Of a DNA stretch of 64,000 nt, positions 32,901 to 47,900 are shown piece by piece. The stretch's first letter is position 1, and every line of letters starts with the position of its first letter. Source of the stretch: Phoronis australis (lineage: Eukaryota > Phoronida > Phoronidae); contig NMRA01000225.1 of assembly GCA_002633005.1 (NCBI GenBank), forward strand, positions 1-64,000, given 5' to 3'. Below the pieces are notes generated by a model. That model had not been told where the DNA came from, did no database searches, and saw only the letters and a list, made by a program, of their open reading frames with translations. The position numbers and the translations under genes are program-made.

Positions 32901-35900
32901 GTACTGTATGCTTTGGTAATGGTCCCTCCTTCAGACATGTAATGGTCCCTCCTTCAGACATGTAATTTTGACGAGATGCATTACATTCCATCTTACGTTT
33001 GTTGCGTTCAAGTAGATGCAATAAGTCTTTGTGATTGGAGTTTAAATCCATAGACACATGCAACAGTAAAATGCATTGAATCAACATACCATAATTTTGT
33101 CAATTGTCAAGGGCAAAAGTAATTTGATTATAGCTCATTGTTTTTTGTGTGCTTTTCCTTTAGTTTTGTCAACAACGAAGAAAACGTATGTTCGAAGATC
33201 CAAAATTTAAAAATCGATATCTCTGTCTATGATTGGACATGTTGGTCTTTGCTTATTGCAAAGCTTTTATTTCGTATGCTTGTTTGCCACGGACTCAAAA
33301 TCGTATACAAGGCCTTTTGTAGGATTTTCAACTCTACAAGTTTGTATATTCTGTATACATCACTTTTGTGAAAATATCATTCTATGTAATATTGTGATCA
33401 CCATTTACTCAAACAAAAATATGATAATTTTTTTCTGCAATGAGTTTAAAGAATGCTACTTAGGGTGTTAATTTTTGTAAAATTTTAAAAGGTCCTTATA
33501 AAAGTAGGTGTTCCAACATATCCTTTCCTGAACTTTGTTAACGTTATTGCTTTTAAGCAAAATATTGACAAAGTTCAGACTTTAAAGTCTGTCATCATTT
33601 TTCTCTGCTGTGAGTGCAATGTCTTCGTTTCTCACTTGTGATTGTTTTCCTTTACCTAGGTGGGATGAGAGTGTCGCTGATTGTGTCCGGTGAATACGGC
33701 AGGACAGGCTCGTACCACAAGGGCTTTAAACGTTTACCATCTTATTGTCCGCTGCATGTCAACTCACTTGGCAAGATTGAAATGTATCAACAGTATGCAG
33801 GTATGATGTAGTAAAAGTTTTAGTCAATGTTGCGGCAAAATTTCCTTTCGCTTTTTTGTTGTAGAAATTGTTCAGTTTAGGTCAGAAATTGGCAGAAAAG
33901 TGAAATTCGATTTTCAACAAAAACACGAATTACTAGTGAGGCCAAAAAGCCTATTTGGTACAGATCATTACCCCAACTCATGTAAAGAAAAAAGTCACCC
34001 GCGTCAGTTTCAGCCAAGGTCTTGAGCTTTTTTAGGAAAGACTCACAAATGGCCTCTAGTTTTTAAAACTTGTTTGTGTGCATCATTAACTGGTAATTGT
34101 GCATTTATAAACACCAATGCCTGTTAAGTTAGATATTGATATCTGTTAGTGATGCACTGTCACGCACACACAAAGTTTTCTACCTCCGTCAAAGAGGAGA
34201 GTTGGATCTAGGAAGTAAGATTTGTGAACACCCTGTTTGTAACTTTAACATTTGTGGTACTCCAGTTGAGCACATATCAAATGATTAAATTACTCTGTCT
34301 TGTGAATGTTTCATGTGGTTTGCAGGGTAATTGGTCAATATTGTAGGTCATGATACTTCATTGCCATAGTTAGACTAGAAGAGAGGGCCACTCACTTGTA
34401 GTTCGTAATTAAACCTGATAAGGATCGTTTACTATCACAAGGCACAGGAATGTGCACAATTAGACATTAAGCTCTTGAAAAAATGGCGAGTGAAAAAATG
34501 CCAAGTCTGAGATTAAAATTCTTCATGTTTAGTCCTCAATAATGTGGCAAAGTGGAATTTCATTTTGTGAAATTTCTCAATAAAAATAATTTAAGAAAAA
34601 AATCCCACTGTGTTTCTTCGTATTTTGTGCAGTGTAGCTTCCTCTGAACAACATAAAAATTGAGCATTCACTACTGAACCAGTCCTGTACTTCTCTAAAA
34701 GTGATAACCAAGTCATATAATTGAAACATCAGAGCACAGGCATGATCAGTTAATACAAAATAGGGACCAAAACACAAGGACTTGGTTGACACAACACGCT
34801 CTTACGCAAGACTGACTGTGAATGCATTGCTTAAAGCTGTGCAACCAGCCCAAGGGGTTAGCAGTGGTTGGATCCTGTGCAACGCTGTAGAAAAAAGTCA
34901 TTTTGTTGTTTCTGTCAAGAACTTTCATGGTGATTGTAATTCTGTTGACCATTCCAGAGGTGTTAAGCGTCTCCCCGAAGGAAGGTAGCATGATGGGGGG
35001 TATGGAACTCACAGTGAGGGGCAAGAACTTTGACAACTCTGCCGCACACCCGATGACAATCCTCATTCAAGGTAGGGTTTTTCATCAGTCTCAATAGTGA
35101 GGGCACTGTATGTTTTTCAACACTGAAAATCGGTCAGCAGAAAGTGTATTGCGGTTTTTGTTCACCAAATTATCACCTTGTCTTTGCAACTCAAACTACG
35201 GTGTCATCATTCCTTTGTATTTAGGTGAAACTTGTTTGCAAATATCTGTATTTACTTTTTGTGGTAAAAATAACTTTTCAATCACTGTGTACTTACTAGG
35301 TGTACCTTGCAATGTAAAGCCGGGATCGTTCAGCGAGACACAGGTGGTCTGTATCACAGGTGCCAAACCGACCTCCAGCGAATACGATGGTTACTATGAA
35401 GGTAAACTCAGAAAAGATTTGGGTATTTCCTTTGTGTATTTACAACATGCTGTATTAAGCCTAGATGCCAAAAATAATATTGTTTTAAATGTCCTTTTCC
35501 ATCATGATGGGCTTGACCACCACAGGCCTGACAGTGTGTACTATATGCAAAAATGTGGAATTATGTGGCAATTTAGCTTAAAGTGTGTAAGTGTGCAAGA
35601 TCAAGCAAAAATCACTAATTCGAAGCAGAGACTTTGCCTACTTGTTACTTGCTTAGTGATAAGCTCAAAGTAGAAATGGAAGATTTTTAAATTAGAAATT
35701 AAAAAATATGTTGTGTTCATATTATTTTAACCAAAAAACTTGAGCTGCAAAGTCAGAAACTTGCTTCAAACTTAGACAAAGTGACTGAATGTATGATTTG
35801 TGCTTGGATTCACTCTAAATATAGCAAGATGTGATGAATTGTAAGGCCGCTTCTATCGACATTCATCTTCACCGGCTTAGAAGCAACAACTTCTGTGGTT

Positions 35901-38900
35901 TGTGGATTGCTTATACTTTTTTGATTTCAACCATGTCCAACTAAATAGTATGTACTTTGGTAAAACGGCAAAGCGTGAGTGGGTGCATATCCCGAGCTGT
36001 GAACAATAGCTTTTGAAAGAAGTTAACATCTGTTTCTTCCATGTTATTCTGAAGCATGGTAGGGGACTGAAGAATTTATATTCCAAGTTGTGTACGGTTG
36101 CGTGTTGTTTTCTTGCACAAACGGTGGCCACACTGGATCGCGGCACGTCACCTCGTCGAGTATTTTCTCGCTAATGTTCACAGAATAGCAGAAGCGATAT
36201 GCTAATCGCGATCATTGTAAAGCTGCTGCTGCTGCTGCAGCTACTGCTGCTGCTGCTGCTGCAGCCAGTTCTGCAGCCTGACGGAGGATGTGGAATTGGG
36301 AATAATGAATGGTTACTGCTAAAAACTGAACCATTTGGTTTGGAATTCACAGTTGTCACTATACTGTACAGATGCATTTGTATTTTGAATAGGCAAGGCC
36401 AGTTGGATTATTGACCACTAAATAGAGTTGCTATTTGACGTTTAGCTATTTTCAGGGTTGATATCCACAACAAAAAATTCTCTTTTCCCTGTGCATTATT
36501 TCTGTTCCTGACTGCTACTCTTGAGTGATGACTTAACTCTTCGCTTGGTTGTTTCCAGGAAATCGCGGCAGTAACGTGTACAAATTAGGACAGCCGCACG
36601 ATGCTGCCTATCTTGAGAACCTGGGTGATGAGTCACGTTATCCTGTCAGCGCGGCATTGGACAGGGATTGGTCTGATGGTCTGTCGCATTGCGAGAATGC
36701 ATCTGATCAATTCTGCAGTATAAAATTCGGTGAAAAAGCTGGTGGCATGACAGAGGCGTATTTTGTGGCGCCATTCAGTGGCACCTACACATTTCTTGCC
36801 AAAGCCGATGATTTTGTATCACTCTACTTCAGCCCTACTGGCCCAGCCAAGAACAAGGTGGGTCTCTTTTTGGCTGTGAAATTTGATGTGCGCTTACATA
36901 TATATTTAATATGTTTTCGCATATTGTCATCATCTTATTTGGTCGTCTGGGTGTCTGTTCGATACTCTCAAAAACCCTTGGTTGTATCTTGATGAAATTT
37001 GCCACAAGGCTTCTGGGGCAGTGCGCATTTTTGGCTTGGAAGGGGTAAGTGGTCCATATAGTGGGTTAGAATTTGCTGATTGTTGTAAATGATGGGTGTC
37101 TTTCAAAAACAATAGGCCTGTTGAAATTGATGAGCAAGGTGAAGGAAAGCACTTTTACAGTATATGTTCCCCTTTCTCTTTGTCCCAGTTAGACTGTGTA
37201 ACTAAACACAGCTCAACAAAGGGTTTGTGGTCCTGGCTGAGATAATTGTTTTATTACCCCTTATCTATACTGAATAGCAAAGCACGGAATGGCATGGCAC
37301 TTTTCGATCAGCCCAGAGACAGAGAGGCGGGGCTTTTCAGTGTTTTTGGGGGAAGAGCATTTCCACATGATGTCTAAAGAACTGATAAGACGTATTTCTG
37401 TGAATCTTGACGTAGAGCTATTTGATGGCAAGAGTCCTCTGAAGAAATCACTAGTGGGGATTTTGGTAACGAATTTGACCTTTGACCTGTCTTCTTGTTG
37501 TGATGAACATCGCATAAGCTTACAAGTTCTGTTGGTAATTTTTTATTCTGTAATATTCATTGTCAAGGCTTATAGCTGTTGATTCTCATGTGGAGGGTGG
37601 GGTTGACTGTGTGCATGCTGTAACCATGATTCAATTTAATTCGTGAAATACATAATTTAGTGGAGGACATATAGACCAATTCCAGTTATACTACCTTACT
37701 TGTCTGGGTTAGCTTCCAAAGGTGCTTAAATAACCTAAAATCAGCTGGTAAGTGTTAAACTGAGCATTGTGCTTTAAAAGCAATATTTTTGAGAAGATGG
37801 GACTGGGTGTTTACCCAAATGGTCATTTCATTATGGGTGTTTCATTATGTCTATGGAAATTTTGAAAATTCCGGAAGGGCGTTTAGCTGAACCAGGGCAT
37901 TAACCCATGTGAGAATGGGGATCTGAATTCATTAATCCTTAATTGAAGTTGTTGGTGATAACCAGTGATCATATTGTAGATGCGAGTCGCATTTACAACA
38001 AAGCGTACCAACCGTGGGTACTCTATCGAGACTTCACAGGAGTCCCAGCAGTTCACTCTGGTGAAGGGCAAACGGTAAGTTAGTTTGTATCAGGTTCACA
38101 GCTGTACATGGTCAACTTGTTGCATGTTTATACGTCACAAATAGGTGTTCTTCAATAGACCAGAAAGTTGGCATGCAAAACTCATGACGGCGACATCCCA
38201 TTGGTCCCAACTTGTTCGATTCTATAGCCCAACAAGTAGTTGGGAAGTTTGCCCCCGTAGCCAATATCTTACACGTCTGATTAACTCCATTCTGGCATTT
38301 ATGGTTGGAGGGCCTGCGCTCTTTTGTTCGATAATTGCTCTAATCTCCGATCAGATCGTATCTAGCCTGACTGGGCTGATAAAAATGAAAGTTAAGTTAT
38401 AATATATTTGAGCTTAAACTAATAGCATTTCTGAATTCCTCGTCAAATGCTGATCATGTTCCGTTTTTGAATCACCAAAATCACCCAACTACAACAGAAG
38501 TTAAGACAATCTATTCTGTCCAAACGGATTATACAAAGTTGAATGCACTGGGTTTGACTATGTTCATACGCGTTCGATAATAGGTTGCAACCACCATACG
38601 TTTCCTTTGAAGCCTGGGAGATAATTGGCTTGCTTGTTATCATACGAGACAAAAGACTGAGCTGTGCAGTTAACAAAAGAGCCAGATGTTAGCGCATGTT
38701 CAGCACCCCTCACGTCTGGAAAAGTTACTGAACGACACGCTGTAATGTGCGACAATGCAAAATCATGCAAGACATGTTTTTTCTAAATGAGACATGTCAT
38801 TACACCAGATCCTTCGCAAGAGCCTTCAATGCGTTTAAGGAACTCAGGCCTGGAAACATCGTTTAAACTGTCGTCTTGTCTCAAATACACTCTTCTCTGT

Positions 38901-41900
38901 GGTGGATGTTTGACAAGCCATTCAAAAAATAGGCTTCATCGAGCCCCATCCATCTTTTCAAGTAACAATGAAACAGCACTAAAATCGTGTAAAATAGTGC
39001 GCACCTTTGTGGGTGAATACCACTGAGTCATAGATGCCATTGTATTATTTTGGGACGTGATTATAAGGTAAACGCCAAGAAACCTTTTGATTTGAGAGCT
39101 GTACGTTTCCACTCCACATTGCGAGTGTGTTTTCCCTAGTGTGAATTCCTGCATTTGGTTGACCTAATTGTTGCTGAATGGGATATCATATACAACATAA
39201 AACTGCAGGACTCGATCCCTGTAGCGACTGTATTGCTGCAGTTTTTAAAATTAAATTTGCATTGCTCTGCATACAGCAATCACTGAAAGTTCACTCGGGT
39301 CTCGTGTTGGTGTCCCTAAAATGTAATGTCACGAGTTGACGCATTACTTACGGCACTGCAATCCAACTTTGTGGATTTTCGATTTCATAAATGCCATGGT
39401 TTTGAATTACATCGCCAAAGACTTCATGTGTGATGTCCTAAGTTCTGTGGTTGATGCCAAGACTGTACAATTCTTATTGATTTTGCTGTAGTTACTACAT
39501 TCAAGCACTTCACTTGAAGTTGGGTACAAATGGTGGCCTGGATGTTGCCTTCAAAGCATACAACACCCCGCAGTTCACCGTTGACCAGACAGGCGATGCT
39601 TACATGGAGAAGCAGACAATTAAAGTATCTTCCCCGCGTCGCATTGAAAAACAGGTCTGTGCGTATGTTGCACATTTTCAATCTCTTCATCTGTCACGTG
39701 TCTAATCTGAAACTGCCTTTTCTGCTTTAATTTCTGATTTTGTTCATTTTAAACCAGAAAGAAACATTTTGTATCTTCCTTTTAGTAAAAATGAATACAG
39801 ATTTTTAGTTATCTTGGAAATTAAGTCGTTCTCATGTTAACATGGCGCATATTTACACATCACCCATACAATAGAAAGTGACGTAAATGGCCCAGCACTA
39901 ATTAGCCCATCAATGTTGGTTCTGAATTTACAGTCATTGAGAAAACATAATGTTCGACTCATCACTAACTTGTTACTACTTCGTTGTTGGTTGAAGGTCA
40001 GGCTACTTGATTACGACTAGCACATAAGTTCCTTATAGTGCCCAAAAAGCTTACTCATGTCACTCCCACCTTGAAGCCTAACTTCAATGGAATTTTGTTA
40101 CTTTAGATGCATTAGGCTAATCAGATAGTCCTAGCAAAGCTAGAAATAAGAAAAGGCGAGTTCAATCACGCAAGTCTAAGTCCAAATGAAAAGTGAAGCT
40201 GCCTTTTCGTACCATGTTGCGTCACCGCGAGATCCCAGCACAAACAACAAAAAGTTGTTATTGAATAGGGGTCTGAATAGAACACCGCTGCGTGCGGGTG
40301 TTATTCACAGCTGTTTGAATTAAAAGGTGATTCTAACGGTGACGTAGACAAAAGCAAGCCAATACGCCTAACAGTTCATTACATTTGACAATTTATGGCA
40401 CTAGTGGGCTCAGAGCGATGCTCTTAACATACTGTAGGAACCAATTTAAATTTACAAGTGTTACCATTGAAGATAGGCTTTAAAGGCACAAACTTATAAA
40501 CTTCACAGCACAGAAAACTATTACTAAATAACCCTTCAAAATTGAAGCCAAACTGAAAATGTGTTGACGACACTAGCACTCACATGTTAACCTTTAAGGA
40601 GTCATTCATTGACAAGAAAAAAATTTGAGCTAAATTGTTTTTGTATCTCCTGCAGACGGTGGTCTTCAACAGCATCCCGTCACACTCTGGAAAGTCTACT
40701 GTTCAGAAAGTTACGGTGACCACCACCGATGCTTTCTATACTAAGTTCAGGCTATGCATAGTTGGCCTGTGTACACGTAAGTACCATACTCACTCACGAG
40801 AAGAACCCCACATGTCCATCTCATCCCATGAGACATCATTCTGACCTTGTGATCTCAGATCGGAAATAACGGGGGTAATCAACAGTTTACGACGACACCC
40901 ATGTTAAATCTTACTAACAATATCGCGTTTTTCTATCACTTATCAGCACTGAAAAGGTTTTCTAGGCACAATCAAATAATTCGTTGATATTGTGTACCTG
41001 CATAGTTCAAGCCGAAGTTTCAAATGTTAAAGTGAAGTAAATCGATTTAGTGGTAATCAATGTTCACATTGAAACAATCAACAAAACTCATTTCATGAAT
41101 GGTACTTTTTTGCTTAGTACTGCACCTGGCTTTAATGTGTCCACATTGTCTTCATTTCAGAGCTGATGAAGGTTGATGAAAGAGACACTAATGTGCGCAG
41201 TAAACTGGAAGGCCTGCCTCTAGGGCTGACCCTGACGTCCGTCACTCGGCAAGACAATAACGGTGCCGGTATCTATACCATCACATTTGCAGCACAGGCA
41301 GGTGTGTACTGATCGTGTTAAAAGCTTGGCATGACTCGACTGTTGTTCTGTTTCCATGTGGCCCTCCTTTTAGATAGGACTGGACGATTGACGCATGTGT
41401 AGCAAATTTTGAGCCAGAAATTTGTGCATTCAATCAGTTTTATTTCCATGCAGATTGTGTTTTTGAAATAAATAACAAAATCTCCCCTTTTCAAAACCTT
41501 GACCTTAAGAGGTTAATCTGTAATTTTTCATGTTTAGTTTTCATTTGGCTGAACAGTTTGTTTTTACAAGTTCTTGAAAAATGCTGTTAACATCATTGAG
41601 ATAACAAATTTAAATTAACGAGCTTCATGGAATGAGTACATTTTGATAGTTTTTCTTACTGAACACAGTTTCGTTTGCTATTGACTTTTTGATCTTTTTA
41701 AAATATTTTAAACATTACTGATTTTACTTTGTCCATTGTATTTGCAATTACATTCTGTTCTACTCTGCTCAAAAGTTTTGTGATTATTTCCATGGTATAA
41801 TGTTGCTCGCCAACTTTTCAAATTAGGCTTAAAAATGATATAATGTTATTACCAAGTTTTTCAACACTGCTTTAAAAACAATTGCCCCCATTGAAGTTTT

Positions 41901-44900
41901 GTTATCATGCATCTTCATTGTTATTGACAGGAAATGTGCCCAAAATGACTTATGAGACAGATGTAGGAAAGTTGTCGGCCACCATAACTGTATCAGTTAC
42001 TGTGGTAACTGAAGGTGTAATGCCTGGCAACAAGCTGATACTTCAGATGGGGAATAACCCCTTCACTGAACCTTTTTCCAGCACGGCTTTGAGTGCAGAC
42101 ACGGTGAGTGAATTGGCAGACAACACCTGTGAGATGGATGGAAATTTATGACTGGGATTTCACATTGTTTTTATGAAGAATTAGCAATCATTCAACTGTA
42201 AAACTACTAAAAACTGGCTTTTGCAGTGGCTTATTTGAATGATGGGTAAAAAGTCCCAATGCTACGAAATGTCCACATTGCACATTTTGTTTTAAAACTG
42301 ATGGGCCACTTTGATCAACATTAAACAGTGAAATATTGGATATTTACACAGCACTTCCTTTCAACTCACTGCTAAACTTGAAATTAAGAAATATGCTAAT
42401 CTTTCAAAGTACATTTTAATATTTCCGTGGAACTGGTTTCAAATTTCATTCAGAATTGAGAGATGGCCTGCGGCTAACTTGAAACTGCCAAATTTTGGAA
42501 GAACTAGCCAGTCGTGTGATTTGCTGATTTATTTAGAAGTTTTTTTGTTGACTTTTGTCTAGTAAATGTTTCAGATGTTCTTTATGGCAACGGAAATGAA
42601 GTGTTTCCATGGGGAGGGGAATTTCAAAACCCATTTTGTAGGAGCAAGTGGCGTGATTTTGCTTTAATTTTTCGGACACCTAATGCTTTTGTGTGTGATG
42701 TCTCCATTAGTTTAAAGACATACTGGGTGGTTTGTTCAAACCCCGCTGCAGCAAAGGCCAGACCACCTACTCATCTAGCACCATGCCTTATTGGGAAGAC
42801 TTTGAGGGCTACTGGCCCCAAATCACTGGTGGAGAAGTTACAGACGAAGAAGTTCCCTTCTGTGGATCGAAGTCGTGGAAAAATCCGTGGTTCCTCATCT
42901 CTGGAGTTAGCATACGCAACAGTAAAGACTATTCTGTAAGCATTATTGCGTAATGTTTCTGGGGTTAGCATAGGAAACAGTAAAGACTATTCTGTAAGCA
43001 TTATTGCGTAATGTTTCTGGAGTTAGCATAGGCAACAGTAAAGACTATTCTGTAAGCATTATTGCGTAATGTTTCTGGGGTTAGCATACACAACAGTAAA
43101 GACTATTCTGTAAGCATTATTGCGTAATGTTTCTGGGAATTATTAGTTTAAACAAAACCCTTTTAACTTGAAGATGAAACTTGAGAAAACGTGGCATGAT
43201 TTGTTTTTCTTAATCATCTATGCTGTCCTTTTAAGATCTTGAAACAGCTAGATTTTCTTATCTCAGTTGGACACTCATAATTAATTAAAAGTACTTAAAA
43301 ATCTGCATTTCCTCACAAAATCTATCTGTAAAATGAAGCCACAAAATCGTCTATAATTTCTTTGATGTGGTTTGTGTCTGATAGTTGTTGTCGCATGCTT
43401 GATTTTTTGTTTGCATGCATGATGTTGTGGTTTGCATGCAATGGTTTGAATAAATAATTTGGTGTTTTGGGATGCTGGCTTCATCATTTTTATGGTAGTG
43501 TTTTTTGTGGTAATGGCGTTTGCTGTTTTTTGCAGCTTTGCTTTGCTTTCAAAGCACCTTCTGATGAAATTGTGACTTTAGAATTCAATGGAAACCCCAC
43601 TCCTCTTGAATTGCCCGTTGGAACTGGAGAGTACGTATTGCTTGTCTCATACAGTAATTCTCCACTTATTTGGAACACCCGCCTCATTTCGCACACCAAA
43701 AATTATTTTGAACGATAATTATTAGTGTGGGCGATGATATAACGTGGCGGTTATCTACAAACAATAAATAAAGTTTGTCAGACAACACAACCAAACAATA
43801 TTCTCAAAACGTTACTCAGTACGGCTATAGCACATGGGGCTTGAACCCGCATTTTACAAAACATTCCTTATAGGTTAACAATGAAACACTACGAACACTT
43901 TCCATTTTAAAAAGGGAATTTCCACTCATTCCCTCTTTGTACCTGAAAAACAGTAGATTTTTTCTGCGCCTGGATTTCGATCATTTTGGCTTAAGAATTG
44001 ATATAATAGAGTAATTGCATGTTTGTGGCAAATGAATCTGTTACTGAGATTCACTGAAATGGCTTTTAAATAATAAAAGTAAACCATCATAGTTCCTGCC
44101 TAGGACTGTGTATAATCATGTTAATTATGCAAAGGGAATCAACAAGGCACAGAAATGCCTGCCATTCACTATCCCCAGAACAGAAAATTCAGAAATTTCT
44201 ATGCAGAATTGCAGTGCAGAAATTTCTAAGCAGCAGAATTCCAGCACAGATATTTCTGCGCACAGCAGAATTCCAGTGCAGAAATTTCTGCGCACAGAAG
44301 AATTCCAGCACAGAAATTTCTGCGCACAGCAGAATTCCAGTGCAGAAATTTCTGTGCAAAACTCCAGCGCAGAAATTTCTGTGCAAAATTCCAGCGCAAA
44401 AATTTCTGCATGGTACACTGGAAGTCTGCGCAGAAATTTCTGCGCATGATACAACAGAGGGCTCAAATGCAATGGAATATATCAATTTTAAGCCAAAGTT
44501 ATGGAAATCTAGGCGCAGAAAAAAGTTGCAACTTTTCAGGCACAAAAAGGGAATGAGTGGAAATTCCCATTTTAAAATGGAAAGTGTTTACAGGTATCCA
44601 ACAGACCTACATGAATAAAACAATTGACAACTGAATTACTTAGTGGAGTTGTCCATGTGGCCCAGCTAATAATCCCTCTGAAGTCTATTACTACATGCCG
44701 AGAACCAATATATTTGAAATGGGTGCTGCAAATGACTGCTCAAAATAAAAACAGTCAAACGGCACTCTGATTGGTTATAATATAATGGTAACATATACAT
44801 AGCCAGTAAACAATTACCTTAGAGCGGGGGTTGACCACAATCTGGAAACGCCCTAAAACGTACATACAGCGACCCTAGTGGACATGTTCTAAACAAAGGA

Positions 44901-47900
44901 CTAATAAAAATACTTCTGCATTAAATTTTTCCCCTTTCTTATTTCACACCTAGCTAATTGGTGAGATTTTCTTGCCTCATCTAATTTTCACACAGCTAGT
45001 TTTGCACTTCATAAAGTGTCACACAACGCTGTGTTTTTAATCCTACTAATACACACCTCTTTAACCATGGTAAATAAACTCTGAAAGTTACATGTTCATA
45101 TTAAATCAATTAATTCCTTTGTTGCAAATTTCTCATGCTGCTGTTTACACCACCCAGATAAGTGTCATGTCACTTAGTCTTAGACTCACATGCTCAAGTA
45201 AGTTGATGAGTGTTTCACATATGATAGTGTAAAGAGCTCTCATATTGGAACCTGATAACATAACTTAATTACTATTAACTGGATCACTAACTTAAGGCAA
45301 ACCCTAGGTCACATTTTGTTTAAGTACACACGGGTAGTTGGTGGTGCTGGGTTAATCAGTTAATTTTGCACACCCGTCTACTGTGGAGTCTGTACGCAGT
45401 TAACAAAAAACTTTAAAAGACCTAACTGGTAAAAATGTATAATCACGAGGAAAAGAAAAAAAATTGAAGAGACACCTGGGATGGGGGTAACGTAATAGGT
45501 CTTGTAGACGACGAGCTAGGCTATGTTGAACTGAACAAAGGAACATGGATGACCAATCAAGTGACGCATTGAGAAATGTATGAATACAAAAGTAGATTCT
45601 TGCAGCTATAAATAGAGATGAGTGATGAAAAATAAACTTTAAGGGTTGATATGAAAATAAAGTGACAAATGTCAAAACAGTAACGATAAATGCATTAAAC
45701 ATTAAAAATATTTTGTGTATTTGTGTAACATAAGTGGAGAGTTAACTGTGATTTGTCAAATGATTTTGTCTAAGTTAACGTTCAGTGCCTAGTGCAGAGC
45801 TGCATTTTTTGTATTTATTATGTTATGTATACATGCAATAGGTACAATATTGCAACACAAGTTGTTAGGTTTCTTACACAGGGGCCTCAAACACACTCAT
45901 GGGGCCTGACAAGACTTACACGCTTACAGGTTAATCAACAAATATAAGGAATCCAGTTGCAGAAAAGGCATCAGTGCTTAAACGTTATGTGTTTGAAACC
46001 ACTAATTATAAAATTTACAGAACAAATATGGGACTTTAGCACCAATTCCCACCTAGTTTCAAACTTTGGTTTTTATACAACTGGCATATCATGTCTTCTT
46101 GAAGAAAAAGATGTTGGAAAGTAGTTGAGAAAAATTTGGTGAGACATCTTCAGTTGAACCAAAATTGTCTTATTTGAAGTATGTTTGTGGGCAGCGCAAA
46201 GAGACTCATTAGTCATTAATTTACCACTTGTGTCTAAAATATTGTAGATATACAACATTGTTCTCATACCACCTTCTATAATAGTATATTTTTGCCAGTG
46301 AAATGTCAAAGTTGTGCCACAGTGTTAGGCTCTCCAGGCACAAAATGTATCCAAAAATTCACCAAGATGACGAAGCATTTCTTTTGCAAGCATTAGCTAA
46401 AACACAAATAATGAACTCTGAAATAAGCATTTTGAGACTAAATATTCAATCATATTTTGTAACTAGATAGCTAGAGTTTTCTTGTAAAACCTAGAAAATT
46501 TTAGTCATTTAATAAACAATTAAATACCTATCGTCTGGCAAGTTCTGAGAACAGTTTTAAAGTGTTTTAACCAATTTTAACTATTTTACCATGATCCCAC
46601 ACAAAGTTGTTAGATAGCCTTTCTAAGCACGGTTTGGTGGGAATAGTAGTGCAATATGCATTGTCAACTGAATGGTATCAGTTCATGGTTTGCTATAAAG
46701 AGTGATTTTTTTCAAAAGCCAAGTGATAGTCACAGTTGTCTATCTGCTTACAGCTGGCAGTACACCTGCGTGAACATTCGCCGCATGGTGCATGCTAGTT
46801 CGAGCTATACGCTGACTGCAGTAATTGTATCTCGTTCTGCTTCGGCGAAGGGAGACATTTACGTTGACCAGGTTATGGTTTCATCGAAAGTTCCCTCGGC
46901 ACAAGGTAATTTCAGCTACAGAAATAAATAAACTTTCCGGCATGTAACTTATTATTTAGTGGACAATGGTGACATTTTCTTTGATGAGATGGTGATTTAC
47001 AAAGGGTTACATTGGCGTAGTAAAAATTCTTGATGTGAAGTGCTTTTCGTTTTTTAACTTGCTTTGCAGTTCCCAAAGGCTACTGCTTTCTCAGAGTTCA
47101 TATTGCGATCTATATCATGTTTCTCTGTCAAGGCCTGACTTGACTGCGGCTGGGTACAATTTAAAGTTGTTTGCCCATTTTAGCACACCCTGCATTCCAT
47201 AGTGCTACCTGGTGCTTCTCATATGAAGAATTTCTGGCTCACACTAGTCACTGCTCAGATTCCCTTAGCCCCAGACAACTTCCATGATGCCTATTCAGCT
47301 CCGCTTTTGTATTGGTGTAGATCTGAGCTAATGAATTGGAATAGCTAGTACTATTGTCTCAACAAGGATGGTTGTTACTAGGCCCAAATTGGTGCGTTTG
47401 CACATAGTTACACCTGCAACCGTGAAGAGTAGTTTTAACTTCTGGTACTACAAAATGACTAAAAAGCTTTTTTGTGTTTATCTTGTCCAAGGGCCACTTC
47501 CCAAAGGAACAATGATTTTAAATATGTTTCATACTGGTTTTCTTAATTTCATTTTTAATACTCCTGTCTTCTTTTTTCTTATTGGAATGGATTGATATCT
47601 TATCATTTTATTTTTAACTCAAAGTACCAAAAATGTTGATTTTGATCGCCAGCGAAACTTAAATTAATTAGTTTGTGAACCGGACTCTGAATTTTCCAGC
47701 GGAAATTATTGGTTAATGCATTTTGAAAATTCATCATTTGGTACAGGTAGAGATGTTTACTACACTTTATGGTTGGGTGATTACACTTAGTTGGCTCTTG
47801 CTCGTACCGGATATGCGGTCACCACAACAGTATCTGACTCCAGCCCCAAGCTCTCTTTGATCCNTTTTTCTTATTGGAATGGATTGATATCTTATCATTT

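Noticed and set aside
35110-35673. 187-codon open frame
   Set aside because: Only 35300-35401 inside it is an exon with phase-matched splice sites; the rest is intron read-through.
37289-37582. 97-codon open frame between the PA14 exons
   Set aside because: It looked like a PA14 continuation at first, but exon 11 joins exon 12 in perfect phase without it.
37979-38074. Reading exon 12 as ASRIYNKAYQPWV
   Set aside because: That frame mismatches phase with both neighbours; the phase-0 frame MRVAFTTKRTNRG fits both and aligns with the family.
44108-44618. Overlapping open frames of up to 166 codons with repetitive peptides (EISAHS, NSSAEIS)
   Set aside because: They translate the AGAAATTTCT tandem array of a foldback element in several frames on both strands, which is a repeat artefact.
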